A DNA stretch of 64,000 nt from Psychromonas sp. MB-3u-54 (GCF_002836415.1 NZ_PJBP01000181.1:17505-81504), one strand, 5' to 3'. Shown: positions 17,690 to 29,552, counted from the first letter of the stretch. Translations and numbers: made by a program. Notes: generated by a model not told the origin, from the letters alone.

Positions 17690-19204
17690 TTAAGATTCGT
17701 TATACATCTCTAAACTTGCTATCTCTTCTTTCTGCTCTTGAATTATCTTCGCATCTTCATTGCGCAAACTTTCAACATAATCGAAATAGTTTTTGTCTAC
17801 GTCACCGGTCACATAGACACCATCAAAGACTGAACACTCAAAATCATCTGTATTAGGGTTTTGTTTACGAAGCGCATCTTTAAGATCTTTTAAATCTTGG
17901 TAAATAAGCGCGTCAGTCCCGATACAATCGCTAATCTGTTCTACCGTGCGGTTATAAGCAATCAACTCATCGGCTGTGGGCATATCAATGCCGTAGACAT
18001 TCGGATGACAAACCTGTGGCGCGGCTGAAGCAAAATACACTTTTTTAGCCCCGGCATCTCGCACCATTTCTACAATCTGTTCCGAGGTAGTACCACGTAC
18101 TATCGAGTCATCCACTAATAAAACAGCTTTACCTTCAAACTCGGCTGTAATGGGATTTAATTTACGACGAACGGCATTACGGCGCTGTGTTTGCCCCGGC
18201 ATAATAAATGTTCTGCCAATATAACGGTTTTTTACAAACCCCTGACGATAAGGCAATCCCATTTCCAAAGATATTTCCAGCGCAATATCGTTAGATGTTT
18301 CCGGGATAGGTATCACGACATCAATTTCTACATCAGCCCATTCGCGTTTTATTTTTGCCCCCAATTTACGGCCCATTTCTAAACGCGCTTCATAAACAGA
18401 AATACCACTTAAGGTGGAATCGGGACGTGCTAAATAAACATATTCGAAAACACAAGGTGTTAAGCGCGGGTTTTCAGCACATTGTTGGGTAAATAACTGT
18501 CGATCTTCGGTGATATAAACAGCTTCACCGGGTTCAACATCACGCATAACTTCAAAACCAATAGTATCAAGACCCACACTTTCTGAAGACACAATATACT
18601 CTAAATCACCCTCTTCTGTCTTACGAGAGCCTAATACTAACGGGCGGATACCATAGGGGTCGCGAAATGCAACCATGCCGTGTCCAATGATCAATGAGAC
18701 AACAGCGTACGCGCCTTTAACTGTTTTATGAAGCTCACCGACAGCTGCAAACACATCTTTTGGTGACAATTTATCACTTTCAACTTTATCAAGCTCTGCA
18801 GCAAAAACATTTAACAGCACTTCAGAATCGGACGTTGTATTGATATGACGGCGGGACGTAACTAATGAATCACGTAAATCTTGAGCGTTGGTTAAATTCC
18901 CGTTATGTGCAAGGGAAATTCCCCAGGGAGAGTTTACATAAAACGGTTGAGCTTCTGCGGCACTGGAACTACCCGCAGTTGGATAGCGTACATGGCCTAT
19001 ACCAATATTACCTTTTAAACGCTGCATATGTTTAGAATCAAAAACATCTTTCACCATACCATTGGCTTTACGCTGTTTATAATTATCATTCGAAATAGTG
19101 ACGATGCCAGCAGCATCCTGCCCACGGTGTTGTAGTACGGTCAATGCATCATAGATACTTTGATTAACGGGAGTTGCTCCAACTATACCAACGATTCCAC
19201 ACAT
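17690..19204 (-). CDS. purF: amidophosphoribosyltransferase
   Basis: Catalyses the first committed step of purine synthesis, making phosphoribosylamine from PRPP and glutamine. At 504 residues it matches E. coli PurF (505). The N-terminus MCGIVGI exposes the catalytic Cys2 of the glutamine amidotransferase domain. The PRPP loop [15 protein letters not shown] is in the C-terminal half. It lies downstream of cvpA in the same direction, the conserved gammaproteobacterial order. Confidence 0.97.
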   Translation of the reverse strand: MCGIVGIVGATPVNQSIYDALTVLQHRGQDAAGIVTISNDNYKQRKANGMVKDVFDSKHMQRLKGNIGIGHVRYPTAGSSSAAEAQPFYVNSPWGISLAHNGNLTNAQDLRDSLVTSRRHINTTSDSEVLLNVFAAELDKVESDKLSPKDVFAAVGELHKTVKGAYAVVSLIIGHGMVAFRDPYGIRPLVLGSRKTEEGDLEYIVSSESVGLDTIGFEVMRDVEPGEAVYITEDRQLFTQQCAENPRLTPCVFEYVYLARPDSTLSGISVYEARLEMGRKLGAKIKREWADVEIDVVIPIPETSNDIALEISLEMGLPYRQGFVKNRYIGRTFIMPGQTQRRNAVRRKLNPITAEFEGKAVLLVDDSIVRGTTSEQIVEMVRDAGAKKVYFASAAPQVCHPNVYGIDMPTADELIAYNRTVEQISDCIGTDALIYQDLKDLKDALRKQNPNTDDFECSVFDGVYVTGDVDKNYFDYVESLRNEDAKIIQEQKEEIASLEMYNES

Positions 19205-19386
19205 AAATAATGCCTTAATTATTAGAAAAATAAGTTATATCAGTCATACCAAGTAACAGGTTATTTTATATAAATGATAGTGATTGTAAATTTTAAATGA
19301 GCGTAAATTAAATGCAGAATCTGCATTTAATTGATTTACTTAATATTATTCAGCGAAAAAAATCACTAAACTCCCCTGTTATTAAG

Positions 19387-19881
19387 TTAAACAGAAATTT
19401 TATTCAAAAAACTAGAAGCATTTTCGATATGTTGAAAGAACCACTCAATAATTATTCCAAACTCAGGTGCCAAAGTTGATTCTTTCCACCAATCGCTTTG
19501 GTTTAAATTAGTAAATGAATCCATAAAAAACAGCAGCGCACTGATAATTAAAACACCACGGATAGCACCAAAAATAATGCCAAGGAGTCGGTCCGTCCCG
19601 GACAACCCAGTGACCGCAACCAGGCGGTTAATAATGTAGTTGATTAAGGCGCCCAGTAATAACACCGTGATAAATAAAATAGCGATCGCAACAGCGTTGC
19701 GAATTAATTGATCTTCAAATTCCGTTAAATAGACGGCCACTTCAAGATAGAAATTACTGGCAATGAAAAAAGCGCAGAACCAAGTTACTAAGGACAGGGC
19801 TTCTTTGGTAAAACCTCGTAATAAACTGATAAGAGATGAAGCTGCTATAATGCTCAGAATGGCGATATCAAACCAACTCAT
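19387..19881 (-). CDS. cvpA: CvpA family membrane protein
   Basis: A 164-residue inner-membrane protein first named for its need in colicin V production. It has about four hydrophobic segments and the family N-terminus [26 protein letters not shown] (split here: SWFDIAI, then RGFTKE near residue 24). The motif [15 protein letters not shown] is also typical. It precedes purF with about 180 bp between them. Function is poorly understood in the family. Confidence 0.92.
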   Translation of the reverse strand: MSWFDIAILSIIAASSLISLLRGFTKEALSLVTWFCAFFIASNFYLEVAVYLTEFEDQLIRNAVAIAILFITVLLLGALINYIINRLVAVTGLSGTDRLLGIIFGAIRGVLIISALLFFMDSFTNLNQSDWWKESTLAPEFGIIIEWFFQHIENASSFLNKISV

Positions 19882-19952
19882 TGCGATCCTTAAAAATAAA
19901 ATTGAAAACGGCGGCAGTTTACCAGAGAAGCGCGGTAATTACTGTAAATAAT

Positions 19953-20561
19953 CTATGGATTTGTTGCTTTAAAGGGTAATATTTTACCTTCTAATTGGGT
20001 TAATTTTTTTAAACGAGGCAATTGTTCTTTTAGGCGTTTCTCTGAAACATCAGGTCCGACAAATACGCGGGTTAATACCCCATCCGTGACCTTCCGAGGG
20101 ACAGTATGAGCTTGAAAACCAGCTAGTTGTAACTGCTTTAATAACGTATTTATGTTTTCTGCACTTTCAAAGGCACCTAACTGAATTGTCCATGCTGATT
20201 CAGGAAACTGTTTTTCCCCCGCCATTTTTTGCGGTTTATCAGAAAGAGTAACGGATTTTGCAACTTCTTCAATTTCCCAATCAGCATTTTTAGCGAGCGG
20301 CGTTTCCTGTTTTTTATCTTTCCCTTCGATTGCATCAATCGCTGCTTGATTTCTGTTACTTGTTAAATTTGATTCTGTTTCAACAATCAGCGTGTCACTG
20401 CCCGCGAGAGTGTGTTTTTTAATCTCCGGTTGGATCGGTGTTGCTATAAACTCATCTTGATAAGAGGTTTTTTCACCATCAATAATAGTTGGCAAAAAAA
20501 TAACAACAGAGGCAACTAAAATAGTGACCCCTACTAAACGATTTTTAAACTGAGAAGCCAC
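19953..20561 (-). CDS. dedD: SPOR-domain cell division protein DedD
   Basis: A 202-residue bitopic protein. The single N-terminal membrane span is at about 9-26, a variable linker follows, and a C-terminal SPOR domain covers about 125-200 (WTIQLGAFESAENINTLLKQ, then RVFVGP). SPOR domains bind denuded septal peptidoglycan. It starts 3 bp after the folC stop, indicating co-transcription. Confidence 0.9.
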   Translation of the reverse strand: MASQFKNRLVGVTILVASVVIFLPTIIDGEKTSYQDEFIATPIQPEIKKHTLAGSDTLIVETESNLTSNRNQAAIDAIEGKDKKQETPLAKNADWEIEEVAKSVTLSDKPQKMAGEKQFPESAWTIQLGAFESAENINTLLKQLQLAGFQAHTVPRKVTDGVLTRVFVGPDVSEKRLKEQLPRLKKLTQLEGKILPFKATNP

Positions 20562-20564
20562 AGG

Positions 20565-21851
20565 TTATCCTTGTGAAAAATTTAAAAAATCAGAAACAGT
20601 ATGAAAGGAACCAAAGACGATAATTATATCAGATGAATCGACTTTATTACGTACTGTTTCATAAGCTCTATTAACATTTTCGAAACAAATAGGGGTCGTT
20701 AGCGCATTTTTTGATTTTTGATAGTTTTCTAAAAGAGCGTCAGCACTGAGACCTCGATAACAATCTAAAGAAACAAGATTACAAAAATCTATTTCCGCGT
20801 TTATTTGCTCAAAAGTACCGGCAGTGTCTTTATCAGCCAACATGCCAATAATAGCATGTACTTTACATTTACCCGGTTTGCCCGCTTTTATCAGTCGTAA
20901 CTGACTTGCAAGATAGCTTGCAGATTGCGGGTTATGAGCAACATCTAAATACAGATCACAAGCAGAGGTTGTGCTGATTTTTTGCAGGCGCCCGGCTAAG
21001 CTGGCATTTTCAATGGCATCTTTAAGCAGCGCAGGATTTACTTTGACTTGCAGCGCTTCAATAACAGCCAATGCAGTTGACGCATTTTGAACAGGTAATA
21101 ACGGTAAACGAATATCCTTGAGCGTATTCTCTCCCGACCAATTCCATTTGTTTCCCGTTATTTGATAGGAAAAATCTTTATCGGCGTATTTGATTTGGCA
21201 ATTAAGATTTTGCGCATGAGCTTGTAAAGAGTGTGGCGGATCAAATTCACCACAAATGACCGGTTTATGCGCACGAAAAACACCTGCTTTTTCAAAACCA
21301 ATTTTTTCACGGTCGCTGCCTAACCAATCAATATGGTCTATATCTATTGTGGTTACCACACTGATATCAGATTCAACCACATTGGTTGCATCTAAGCGCC
21401 CCCCCAGTCCTACTTCCAATAAGATATAATCGCAGCGGGCTTGTTTTAATAAAGTCAAACAACCCAATGTGGCATACTCAAAATAACTTAATGATGTCTC
21501 TTTTCGGGCTGTTTCTATTGCCGCAAAAGCGTCACAATGCGCTTGCTCGGGTAATTCCTGTTTATTAATACGTAAGCGCTCGGTGTATCTTTGGATATGT
21601 GGTGAACTGTAAACCCCCACTTTAAAACCCGCTTGCAGCAAAATTTCTTCTAGAAAAGCACAGGTTGTGCCCTTACCATTTGTTCCCGCAACCGTGATCA
21701 CCTGCGCATCAAAATTGATCACCTGCAAATCTTTTGCGACCTTGGCAATACGTGACAAACCCAAATCTATAACGCTTGGGTGTAATTTTTCAACATATGC
21801 CAACCATTGCGGCAGTGTTTGAGGACGATTTTGAGGAATAAGATTATGCAT
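20565..21851 (-). CDS. folC: dihydrofolate/folylpolyglutamate synthase
   Basis: A 428-residue Mur-ligase-fold enzyme that makes dihydrofolate from dihydropteroate and adds glutamates to folates. The ATP loop GTNGKGTT is at 56-63, followed by SSPHIQRYTERLRI and GLGGRLDATN. It follows truA by 13 bp. In E. coli accD lies between these genes; it is absent here. Confidence 0.95.
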   Translation of the reverse strand: MHNLIPQNRPQTLPQWLAYVEKLHPSVIDLGLSRIAKVAKDLQVINFDAQVITVAGTNGKGTTCAFLEEILLQAGFKVGVYSSPHIQRYTERLRINKQELPEQAHCDAFAAIETARKETSLSYFEYATLGCLTLLKQARCDYILLEVGLGGRLDATNVVESDISVVTTIDIDHIDWLGSDREKIGFEKAGVFRAHKPVICGEFDPPHSLQAHAQNLNCQIKYADKDFSYQITGNKWNWSGENTLKDIRLPLLPVQNASTALAVIEALQVKVNPALLKDAIENASLAGRLQKISTTSACDLYLDVAHNPQSASYLASQLRLIKAGKPGKCKVHAIIGMLADKDTAGTFEQINAEIDFCNLVSLDCYRGLSADALLENYQKSKNALTTPICFENVNRAYETVRNKVDSSDIIIVFGSFHTVSDFLNFSQG

Positions 21852-21864
21852 ATTTTGCTCTTAA

Positions 21865-22650
21865 TTATAGATCTAAAAATAACGGGCCACAGGGCGGACG
21901 AGGTAGATCATACTGCGGGGGATAGTCAACTTCAACTAAATATAACCCGCCGGGTTTTGCTGTCGCCGCGGCTTTAGATCTGTCTTTATAAGATAGTAAC
22001 ATCTTTAACCAGTCGACCGGTTGCTTACCGCATCCTATCTCAATGAGGCTACCGGCAATATTTCTGACCATATGGTGTAAAAAAGCATTGGCTTTAATAT
22101 CAATAATGATGAATTGGCTGCGCTGGCTAATGTTTAAATATTCAATGCATCTAACCGGGCTGCTTGCCTGACAATGTAACGCACGAAAAGAGGTGAAATC
22201 TTGCTCGCCAAGGATCATCTGTCCAGCTGAATGCATTTTTTGCACATTCAAATCCATATGGTAATGACTCAATCCAGTTCCTAAAATGCCCGGACGAAAT
22301 GCCCCATTATAAATAATATAACGATAATGGCGTGCAGTTGCACTAAAACGGGCATGGAATGATGAATCTACCTGTTTAACCCAGCGTACTGCAATATCCT
22401 TGGGTAGGTTAGCATTAACACCCAGTGTCCAAGCGACATCTTTACGAATAGCATCGGTTTCAAAGTGCACCACTTGACCTGTGCTGTGCACTCCTGAATC
22501 TGTTCGCCCTGCACAATGCACTCTGACCGTATGATTCGCTATTTTTGACAATGATTGTTCTAGTTCCTGTTGTACCGAGATCACCTCTTTTTGGCGCTGC
22601 CAACCATAATAAGCAGCACCATCATATTCAATTCCCAGTGCAATTCGCAT
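21865..22650 (-). CDS. truA: tRNA pseudouridine(38-40) synthase
   Basis: Modifies uridines 38-40 of the tRNA anticodon arm. At 261 residues, the catalytic aspartate D51 is in [18 protein letters not shown], and the C-terminal domain has [11 protein letters not shown]. It is the first gene of the run truA-folC-dedD-cvpA-purF. Confidence 0.96.
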   Translation of the reverse strand: MRIALGIEYDGAAYYGWQRQKEVISVQQELEQSLSKIANHTVRVHCAGRTDSGVHSTGQVVHFETDAIRKDVAWTLGVNANLPKDIAVRWVKQVDSSFHARFSATARHYRYIIYNGAFRPGILGTGLSHYHMDLNVQKMHSAGQMILGEQDFTSFRALHCQASSPVRCIEYLNISQRSQFIIIDIKANAFLHHMVRNIAGSLIEIGCGKQPVDWLKMLLSYKDRSKAAATAKPGGLYLVEVDYPPQYDLPRPPCGPLFLDL

Positions 22651-22797
22651 TAATCATTCATCCTAAAATTCAAATCGCACAGTATATACTATGTATTTGT
22701 GCTTTTAAAAATGAATTGTATTTAACAGGGCTTAAATACAGCTTCCTGCAGCAGTTTCTGCTGATTTTATTAACGGCTTAGAAAATAGGGTGAAAAA

Positions 22798-23292
22798 TCA
22801 ATCAATTAATGATGTTCCATATTTTGCATTGCACAGTGGAATTACTTTTAAAAGTTCAACACTTTGCTCATCGGTAATTTGCAGAGCAGAATGTATGGCA
22901 CGCTTATTATTAGCGATGATATCAATATAATAACTGCGCTGTTCATATCGAAAACAAATGCTTAGAATTCCCCCCTCTAAATTCCAAACACCATCAACCG
23001 TTTTATCATCAAATAAATTGCCTGCCTGCAGATGGTTATTGTCGTTGAATTTTAAAATCAATGGCGAATTTTGCTTTGACATAATAATCCATGAATGCGA
23101 AATAACTTCATCAACTAATAATTTTCTTTTACCCAACTCCCACAGAATATAATCACCTTCAGTGGAAATAAAAGAACGATCATCATCACTTAATCTGGCG
23201 AAGGGCAACAAGCTGTTCTTCTGGCCTCTTTTTTCATAATTAAACAAGATGACTTTACGTTCTAACTCGCTTAACAATGAGTACTGCGGCAT
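22798..23292 (-). CDS. hypothetical protein, 164 aa
   Basis: I do not recognise this protein. It is soluble, with no signal or membrane segment, mixed charge and several aromatic beta-like stretches (SHSWIIM, GVWNLEGGILSICFRYEQRSYYIDII). The start ATG at 23292 follows a TAAGGAGTAG ribosome site, which supports that it is expressed. It lies upstream of truA on the same strand, 147 bp away, and may be a separate unit. Confidence 0.65.
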   Translation of the reverse strand: MPQYSLLSELERKVILFNYEKRGQKNSLLPFARLSDDDRSFISTEGDYILWELGKRKLLVDEVISHSWIIMSKQNSPLILKFNDNNHLQAGNLFDDKTVDGVWNLEGGILSICFRYEQRSYYIDIIANNKRAIHSALQITDEQSVELLKVIPLCNAKYGTSLID

Positions 23293-23704
23293 AAATACTA
23301 CTCCTTAATAGGTAAGTATGGATAACAGCGTTGAATTTTTTACAATTCAACTTTTATTACAAGGTAAATCATATTTCAGGCAATGAAACAGCGTAGATCA
23401 TTTAATTTGAGTAAAATCAAAAAAAGGGAGGGGTAAAAATATGTTTTTTAAGGTTTGCTCACAAAGCATAAAATATCTCTAAAAATTTATGATTTTTGAG
23501 CTAGATATTCACTCGAAAATTTTCTGATATTTAAGCGCACTTTTATTGAGTAAACGGCTCAAAAATGCCGGGGAATTAATGTAAAGACCCTAGGAGCTTG
23601 ACCAGTATTAGGCTTAATACTGAATAAAGCTCCCAGGTGTTAATGTGAATATCATTCACTGTTTTAGTTAATCTGATAAAGCAAACGAGCAGCGCAAAGT
23701 GCCC
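23293..23704. other. intergenic region between topA and the 164-aa gene
   Basis: AT-rich; no gene recognised. It contains the second copy of the dispersed inverted repeat at 23588-23636, placed just after the topA stop codon, where it may also act as a terminator hairpin. Confidence 0.5.
23588..23636. repeat. dispersed inverted repeat, copy 2
   Basis: The outer arms TAGGAGCTTGACC and AAGCTCCCA flank an inner perfect hairpin AGTATTAGGCTTAATACT. It shares the AGGAGCTTGACC arm with the copies at 2854 and 38031. Confidence 0.55.
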
Positions 23705-26356
23705 TTATTTCTTCGCTTTAACAACCCGTTTTTTAGTCTGTTCTTCGACCCATTTTCCATCAATGTACTTTGCGGTCCAGCCGGTCGCTTTCTTTTCTAT
23801 TTCAGTCATCACATACTGTTCTTTGTTTTTCCGACTATAACGGACAACCGCTAAATTACCCTCAGGATCTTTTTGCGGCGCTTCGGCTAAATAATAAAAC
23901 TTTGGCGAAATGCGATCTTTGAAACGTGCCAGTTCAGATACTTTAGGCGCACGCGTTTCTCGAGAACGAGGAAAAGTATTTGCCGCTAAGAAAATACCCG
24001 ATGCACCGTCTCTGAGAATGAAATGCGCATCACTTTGCTCACACTCTAATTCCGGCAGATCAACAGGATCTTCTTTAGGGGGAGCCACTTCACCACTGCG
24101 TAAAATTTTACGGGTATTTTTACACTCTTCATTAGTGCAGCCCATATATTTTCCAAAACGGCCATCTTTTAACTGCATATCACTGCCGCACTTGTCACAT
24201 TCAACAACCGGACCGTCATAACCTTTGATTTTGAATTCACCATATTCAACAAGATGACCATCACAGAGCGGGTTATTACCACAAACATGCAGTTTTCTTT
24301 TCTCATCAACCAGATAGCTGTCCATGGCCATATCGCATTTAGGGCAACGTTGTTTAGCCATTAACGCAGCGGTCTCTAAATCTTCGCTTGATAGAAGATC
24401 CGTAACCTCTTCACCGTCCACTAAATTGATGGTTGTTTTACAGCGTTCTTTAGGCGGAAGAGCATATCCGGAACAGCCTAAAAAGACTCCCGTTGAAGCC
24501 GTTCTTATGCCCATTTCACGATCACAGGTAGGACAATGTATTTCTTTGATAATAACCGGTTCATTAAGACGCATACCGCCTTCTTCAGGTGTTCGTTCGG
24601 CTTTCTCTAAAAGAGTGGTGAGATCCTGATAAAAATCATCTAATTGTTCAGTCCAATTAGCTTTTCCTTCTGCAATGGCATCAAGATTGCGTTCCATTTG
24701 CGCGGTAAAATCATAACTCATCAATTCAACAAAATTTTCACTCAGGCGATCGCTTACAATCTCTCCCATTTTAACCGCATAAAAACGACGCTTATCGACT
24801 TTTACATAACCACGATCCTGAATGGTTGAAATAATACTGGCATAGGTCGATGGCCGGCCAATACCTTGTTTCTCAAGCTCTTTAACTAAAGCCGCTTCGG
24901 TAAAACGTGCCGGGGGTTTAGTGAAATGTTGCTTAGGATCCAACTCGACTAATTGCAGTACCTCACCAATGGCGAGCTCAGGAAACTGTACTTCATCCAC
25001 CTGAGTTTTAGCAACAGGCTGCACCTTTGTCCAACCTGCGAAGCGCAGTGTACGTCCCTTAGCGCGTAACTGATAATCACCCGCCTGTACCACAAGCGTG
25101 GTTGCATCATATAAAGCAGGCAGCATTTGACAGGCTAAAAACTGACGCCAAATCAGTTCATACAAACGTTGCGCATCACGGTCGACGCCCACCAGTAAGG
25201 CAGCTAATTGACCGACATCGGACGGACGTATGGCTTCATGGGCTTCTTGTGCACCCGATTTACTGCTGTAAACCACCGGTTCTGCCGGTAAATAATTTTG
25301 GCCAAATTCATCACCTATAAAGTCTCGCGCACTCGCCACCGCGTCTTTACTGAGGTTAGTCGAGTCGGTACGCATATAAGTGATATAACCGGCTTCATAA
25401 AGACGTTGCGCCAGCATCATGGTCTTTTTAACACCAAAGCTTAAACGGGTACTCGCAGCCTGTTGCAGGGTCGAGGTGATAAAAGGAGCACTCGGTTTAC
25501 TTTTTGTTGGTTTATCTTCACGCGACAGTACTTTATATTCAGCGGATTTCAGATGATCGACCGCTTTTAGCGTTTCAGTTTCAGTTACCGGCTTAAAATA
25601 TTTGCCCTTTTCTTTAAAGACTTCTAAGCGCAAATCAGATTTGGTTTTATCCTGCACATCTGCATGTAAATCCCAGAACTCAACGGGGTTAAACACTTTA
25701 ATTAAACGTTCACGTTCAACGACCAAACGCACCGCAACGGATTGCACTCGGCCAGCGGATAATCCCCGGGCGACTTTCTTCCAGAGTAACGGGGAAACCA
25801 TAAAACCCACCACCCGGTCTAAAAAACGGCGGGTTTGCTGCGCATTAACACCATCAATATTTAATTCAGTTGGGTGCTCAAAAGCATCCTGAATAGCCGT
25901 TTCTGTGATCTCATTAAAAACAACACGTTTATATTTCTGGTGTTCACCACCAAGCACTTCTCTTAAATGCCAGGCAATTGCTTCACCCTCTCTATCCAAA
26001 TCCGTCGCGAGATAGATAATAGGGGCATCGACAGCCAATTTTTGTAATTCTGCGACAACTTTTTCTTTGCCCGGTAAAATTTCATAATTGGCTTTCCAAT
26101 GATCGTTAGGATCAACGCCCATTCTCGCGACCAAGGCACTTTGTGTGCGTTTTGCTTTTTCTTTTTCTTTTTTAGCAGCCGTCATGCCCGCCAAAGACTT
26201 AGTTCCTTTAGCCTCTATTTTTTTCTTCGCACTGCCGCTGGTTGGGAGATCCCGAATATGACCTACGCTTGATTTTACAATAAAATCTTTGCCCAGATAT
26301 TTATTGATCGTTTTTGCTTTTGCCGGAGACTCCACAATAACAAGAAATTTACTCAT
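23705..26356 (-). CDS. topA: DNA topoisomerase I
   Basis: Type IA topoisomerase that relaxes negative supercoils. At 883 residues it is close to E. coli TopA (865). The toprim domain starts [19 protein letters not shown] with E9 and the acidic triad D119/D121/E123. The catalytic tyrosine is Y327 in ITYMRTDST. Three C-terminal four-cysteine zinc modules follow (starting at CPTC, CPKC and CDKC), then a basic tail. It is transcribed away from the 164-aa gene. Confidence 0.97.
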   Translation of the reverse strand: MSKFLVIVESPAKAKTINKYLGKDFIVKSSVGHIRDLPTSGSAKKKIEAKGTKSLAGMTAAKKEKEKAKRTQSALVARMGVDPNDHWKANYEILPGKEKVVAELQKLAVDAPIIYLATDLDREGEAIAWHLREVLGGEHQKYKRVVFNEITETAIQDAFEHPTELNIDGVNAQQTRRFLDRVVGFMVSPLLWKKVARGLSAGRVQSVAVRLVVERERLIKVFNPVEFWDLHADVQDKTKSDLRLEVFKEKGKYFKPVTETETLKAVDHLKSAEYKVLSREDKPTKSKPSAPFITSTLQQAASTRLSFGVKKTMMLAQRLYEAGYITYMRTDSTNLSKDAVASARDFIGDEFGQNYLPAEPVVYSSKSGAQEAHEAIRPSDVGQLAALLVGVDRDAQRLYELIWRQFLACQMLPALYDATTLVVQAGDYQLRAKGRTLRFAGWTKVQPVAKTQVDEVQFPELAIGEVLQLVELDPKQHFTKPPARFTEAALVKELEKQGIGRPSTYASIISTIQDRGYVKVDKRRFYAVKMGEIVSDRLSENFVELMSYDFTAQMERNLDAIAEGKANWTEQLDDFYQDLTTLLEKAERTPEEGGMRLNEPVIIKEIHCPTCDREMGIRTASTGVFLGCSGYALPPKERCKTTINLVDGEEVTDLLSSEDLETAALMAKQRCPKCDMAMDSYLVDEKRKLHVCGNNPLCDGHLVEYGEFKIKGYDGPVVECDKCGSDMQLKDGRFGKYMGCTNEECKNTRKILRSGEVAPPKEDPVDLPELECEQSDAHFILRDGASGIFLAANTFPRSRETRAPKVSELARFKDRISPKFYYLAEAPQKDPEGNLAVVRYSRKNKEQYVMTEIEKKATGWTAKYIDGKWVEEQTKKRVVKAKK

Positions 26357-26546
26357 AATACTTACATACCTACATAGTCATAATCGCGGAAAAGAAACTT
26401 AAATTTATATTCTTCTAGTGAATTCCCTTTTTATATAATCCAAACTTTAATCGAATAGCAACCTATATTTTCAAAAACGCACTGTTTTGGACAAATAAGT
26501 TACTTTTATTCGAGTTCGCTTTTATATTCGTTTAAAAAAAACACTA

Positions 26547-27596
26547 TTACTTAAATAATTTATTCGACTGAGTTTGAAATATTTTTAACAGACTATTTTC
26601 TAAAGCGATAGCAGCAGCGTGTCCAAGTTTGTCCGCAAATTTCTTACGCTGAGTGTACTTGATTTGAATGATATGACGGCTGTCCAGCTGGCTTAACAAA
26701 TAATCATCACTGGTAGATATATGGTCAACTAAATTGCGCTCTATCGCCTGCAGACCGTACCAATGTTCACCTGTCGCCACTTTGTCAATATCAATTTGAC
26801 TGCGCTGTTGGGTGACAAATTGTTTAAATAGATCATGTGTTTCCTCTAATTCCTGCTTAAACTTATCACGTCCAGCCTCGTCATTTTTTCCAAACATAGT
26901 TAATGTGCGTTTATATTCACCCGCCGTTAATTGCTCAAATTCTATGTCGTGCTTTTTTAATACTTTATTAAAGTTTGGGATCTGAGCAATAACACCGATT
27001 GACCCTAAAATTGCAAAGGGTGCGGCAATGATTTTATTCGCAACACAGGCCATCATATAACCACCACTCGCAGCGACTTTATCAACCGAGATTGTTAATG
27101 GAATATTATTATCTCTTAAACGTTGCAGTTGTGAGGCAGCAAGACCGTAACCATGCACCATACCGCCGCCACTTTCTAAACGGACAAAGACTTCATCTTG
27201 CGCCGTTGCCACGCCTAAAATAGCGGTTATTTCCTCACGCAGAGAGGTCACTTCTTTAGCGTCAATGCTGCCTTTAAAATCGATCACATAAAGTTGCGCT
27301 AAGCCTTTTTTATCCTGGCCCGATTTTGCTGCTTTTTTTGCGGCTTTGTGTTGTTCTTTTTGATTTTTTTTATCTTCTTTCTGGCGCGCTTTTAATTGAT
27401 GATGGGTGAGTAATTTTTCTTCAATTGTTTTCTTTGTGTCTTTTAATTGCTCTGAAAGGTCAATCAGTTGTAATTCCCCTTTCTTGTTTTTTTGTTTACT
27501 TACCAGCGCAATAACAGCAGCAACAACTGCAATGATAGCAATAGCGAAAGTCACTATTTTTGCGAAAAACAAACCATATTCGATGACATATTCCAA
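26547..27596 (-). CDS. sohB: SohB, S49-family membrane serine peptidase
   Basis: An inner-membrane peptidase related to SppA. The start is set at TTG 27596 because AGGAA lies 7-8 bases upstream. The resulting protein of 349 residues equals the length of E. coli SohB, and its N-terminus (EYVIEYGLFFAKIV) aligns with it. An ATG 30 bases further upstream is an alternative. One N-terminal helix is followed by a Lys-rich coil, then the peptidase domain with nucleophile S177 (VDKVAASGGYMMA) and the GEYKRTL lysine. It faces yciK, and topA lies downstream. Confidence 0.9.
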   Translation of the reverse strand: MEYVIEYGLFFAKIVTFAIAIIAVVAAVIALVSKQKNKKGELQLIDLSEQLKDTKKTIEEKLLTHHQLKARQKEDKKNQKEQHKAAKKAAKSGQDKKGLAQLYVIDFKGSIDAKEVTSLREEITAILGVATAQDEVFVRLESGGGMVHGYGLAASQLQRLRDNNIPLTISVDKVAASGGYMMACVANKIIAAPFAILGSIGVIAQIPNFNKVLKKHDIEFEQLTAGEYKRTLTMFGKNDEAGRDKFKQELEETHDLFKQFVTQQRSQIDIDKVATGEHWYGLQAIERNLVDHISTSDDYLLSQLDSRHIIQIKYTQRKKFADKLGHAAAIALENSLLKIFQTQSNKLFK

Positions 27597-27724
27597 AATT
27601 TTATTCCTATTGTTAATTTTATTTGTCATATAATGACAAAAAGCACGGCCAGGCACAAAAGAGATTGAGTCTTTTATTAAAATAAAGTTAAGATTGTAGC
27701 TTATTTAACAATATACGAGATAAT

Positions 27725-28462
27725 ATGAATGAATTTAAAGCACAACCAGACTCCTTAAGCGGAAAAACTATTCTAATTACAGGTGCTGGCGCGGGTATTG
27801 GTAAGACGCTCGCTTTACACTGTGCAGACCTGGGTGCAAAAGTCATCTTATTAGGAAAAACAGTCAAAAAATTAGAAGCGGTTTACGATCAAATAGAATC
27901 ACGGGGTAGACAACAAGCGGCTATTTTGCCCGTTGATTTAAATGGCGCGACCGAGGAACATTATAATGACTTGGCGGACACCATAAAACGTGAATACGGA
28001 AAACTTGATGCACTGGTGCATAACGCCAGTCAGTTGGGTGTACTGGGCCCTTTCGATCAAATTGAAAAATCGACCTGGGACGAGGTAATGCAAACCAATG
28101 TAACGGCTCAATTTTTATTAACCAAAGCGTTAATTCCGGTACTCAATCTGGCTCCGCTGGCATCGGTGATTTTCACAACATCAAGTGTTGGTCATAAAGG
28201 CCGAGCATATTGGGGAGTCTATAGCGTGTCTAAGTTTGCCTGCGAAGGCATGATGCAGGTTTTAGCCGATGAATATGAGCATAGTTCATTACGTTTCAAC
28301 GCCATTAATCCGGGGGCCACACGCACCACAATGCGCGCCAGTGCCTACCCTGCGGAAGACAGCTCTCTATTAAAAACAGCGACGGACATTATGCCTAGCT
28401 ATTTGTATTTATTAAGTGATGAGAGTAAAAGCGTTACCGGGCAGCGAATCAATGCGCAGTAA
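27725..28462 (+). CDS. yciK: YciK-like short-chain dehydrogenase
   Basis: A 245-residue SDR-family oxidoreductase. The cofactor motif GAGAGIG is at 20-26, NAS at about 98-100, and the active-site YSVSK is preceded by the serine of TTSSVG. The substrate is unknown in the family. It is divergent from sohB, as in E. coli and relatives. Confidence 0.9.
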   Translation: MNEFKAQPDSLSGKTILITGAGAGIGKTLALHCADLGAKVILLGKTVKKLEAVYDQIESRGRQQAAILPVDLNGATEEHYNDLADTIKREYGKLDALVHNASQLGVLGPFDQIEKSTWDEVMQTNVTAQFLLTKALIPVLNLAPLASVIFTTSSVGHKGRAYWGVYSVSKFACEGMMQVLADEYEHSSLRFNAINPGATRTTMRASAYPAEDSSLLKTATDIMPSYLYLLSDESKSVTGQRINAQ

Positions 28463-28539
28463 AATAGTCAGACGCTATATTATTATTCGAGGATTAAGGG
28501 TTTAGATTAAAAAGGGGGAAGCTTCGCCCCCTCAAAATA

Positions 28540-29505
28540 TTATTTGTAGATATTATGTCCTTTCTCAGGACGGGTCTTTAAGAGCTTAAGTGTCCACATA
28601 TACTGCGCTCTGTTTTCATCTATCACTTTTTCAATGGCACGATTCATCAACTCGGTCTGCTGCTGTTGATCTCCCTCGAATAAATTTTCCAGCGGCGCAT
28701 GACAAATGACATCTATTTTTGAGGTTTTTGCGTTGTATGAGGTATAAATCGGAATGACCACGGCACGCCCCAATTTAGCCAGCCGCCCGATAACCGGCAA
28801 AGTGGCTTTTTTAGTGGCATAAAAATCAGTGAAAACACTGTTCTCACGACCATGATCTTCATCGGGTAAATAATAAAAATGCGCTTTGTCGCGTAAGCTT
28901 TTAATTGCAGGCTTTAAACCTTCGGAACGATGATACAGAGTCCCCTTTCCGGCAAGCTTGGTAAAACGCGTTCGATAACCTGTTACAAACCAGTCAAAAA
29001 TAGGATTGTTATAATCTTTAAACATACTGGATAACGGATAACCTCTTGCCGAAACAGCGGCTGCTCCCGCAAAATCTAAACCATAACAATGCGGTGCCAA
29101 AAAAATAATGGCTTTATCCTGTGCTTCGGCTTCTTTAATATAATGCTCACCAATAAAATTGATGCGTTTAATTAAAAATGCCTGACTGCGAAAAGCAATT
29201 TCACCGAGTGATAATAAGATTTGCGCCACCGAGCGGAAGTTTTCACGCATCAGCTTATCTTTGTCAGCTTCGTTATATTCCGGAAAACACAACCCCAAAT
29301 TGATAAATGCAATTCTTTTACGTTTATTTAGAAATTTAGCATCATATAATTTATCAGCAATAAATGCGGCAAAACGATCTCGCCATTTAATGGGTAAGTA
29401 ACTGAAGAGAAATAATAAACCCAGCAAAAGCCATATTCCCCAATATTTTGGAAGGAAATGCTGTTTTTTCAGAGAGGTATCAAATCGAGATTGATATTGA
29501 GTCAT
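28540..29505 (-). CDS. lpxM: lipid A acyltransferase, LpxL/LpxM family
   Basis: A 321-residue membrane-anchored enzyme that adds a secondary acyl chain to Kdo2-lipid A. The N-terminal span (about 23-38) is followed by the catalytic HX4D motif H139/D144 (PHCYGLD) and YYLPDEDHGRE. LPKYWGIW is typical of LpxM rather than LpxL. The exact acyl donor is not predictable. The SRP RNA gene lies about 50 bp upstream on the same strand. Confidence 0.82.
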   Translation of the reverse strand: MTQYQSRFDTSLKKQHFLPKYWGIWLLLGLLFLFSYLPIKWRDRFAAFIADKLYDAKFLNKRKRIAFINLGLCFPEYNEADKDKLMRENFRSVAQILLSLGEIAFRSQAFLIKRINFIGEHYIKEAEAQDKAIIFLAPHCYGLDFAGAAAVSARGYPLSSMFKDYNNPIFDWFVTGYRTRFTKLAGKGTLYHRSEGLKPAIKSLRDKAHFYYLPDEDHGRENSVFTDFYATKKATLPVIGRLAKLGRAVVIPIYTSYNAKTSKIDVICHAPLENLFEGDQQQQTELMNRAIEKVIDENRAQYMWTLKLLKTRPEKGHNIYK

Positions 29506-29552
29506 TATTAGACCTTTGAAACACTAAGAATGATTGTATGGGGGGGATTGGT

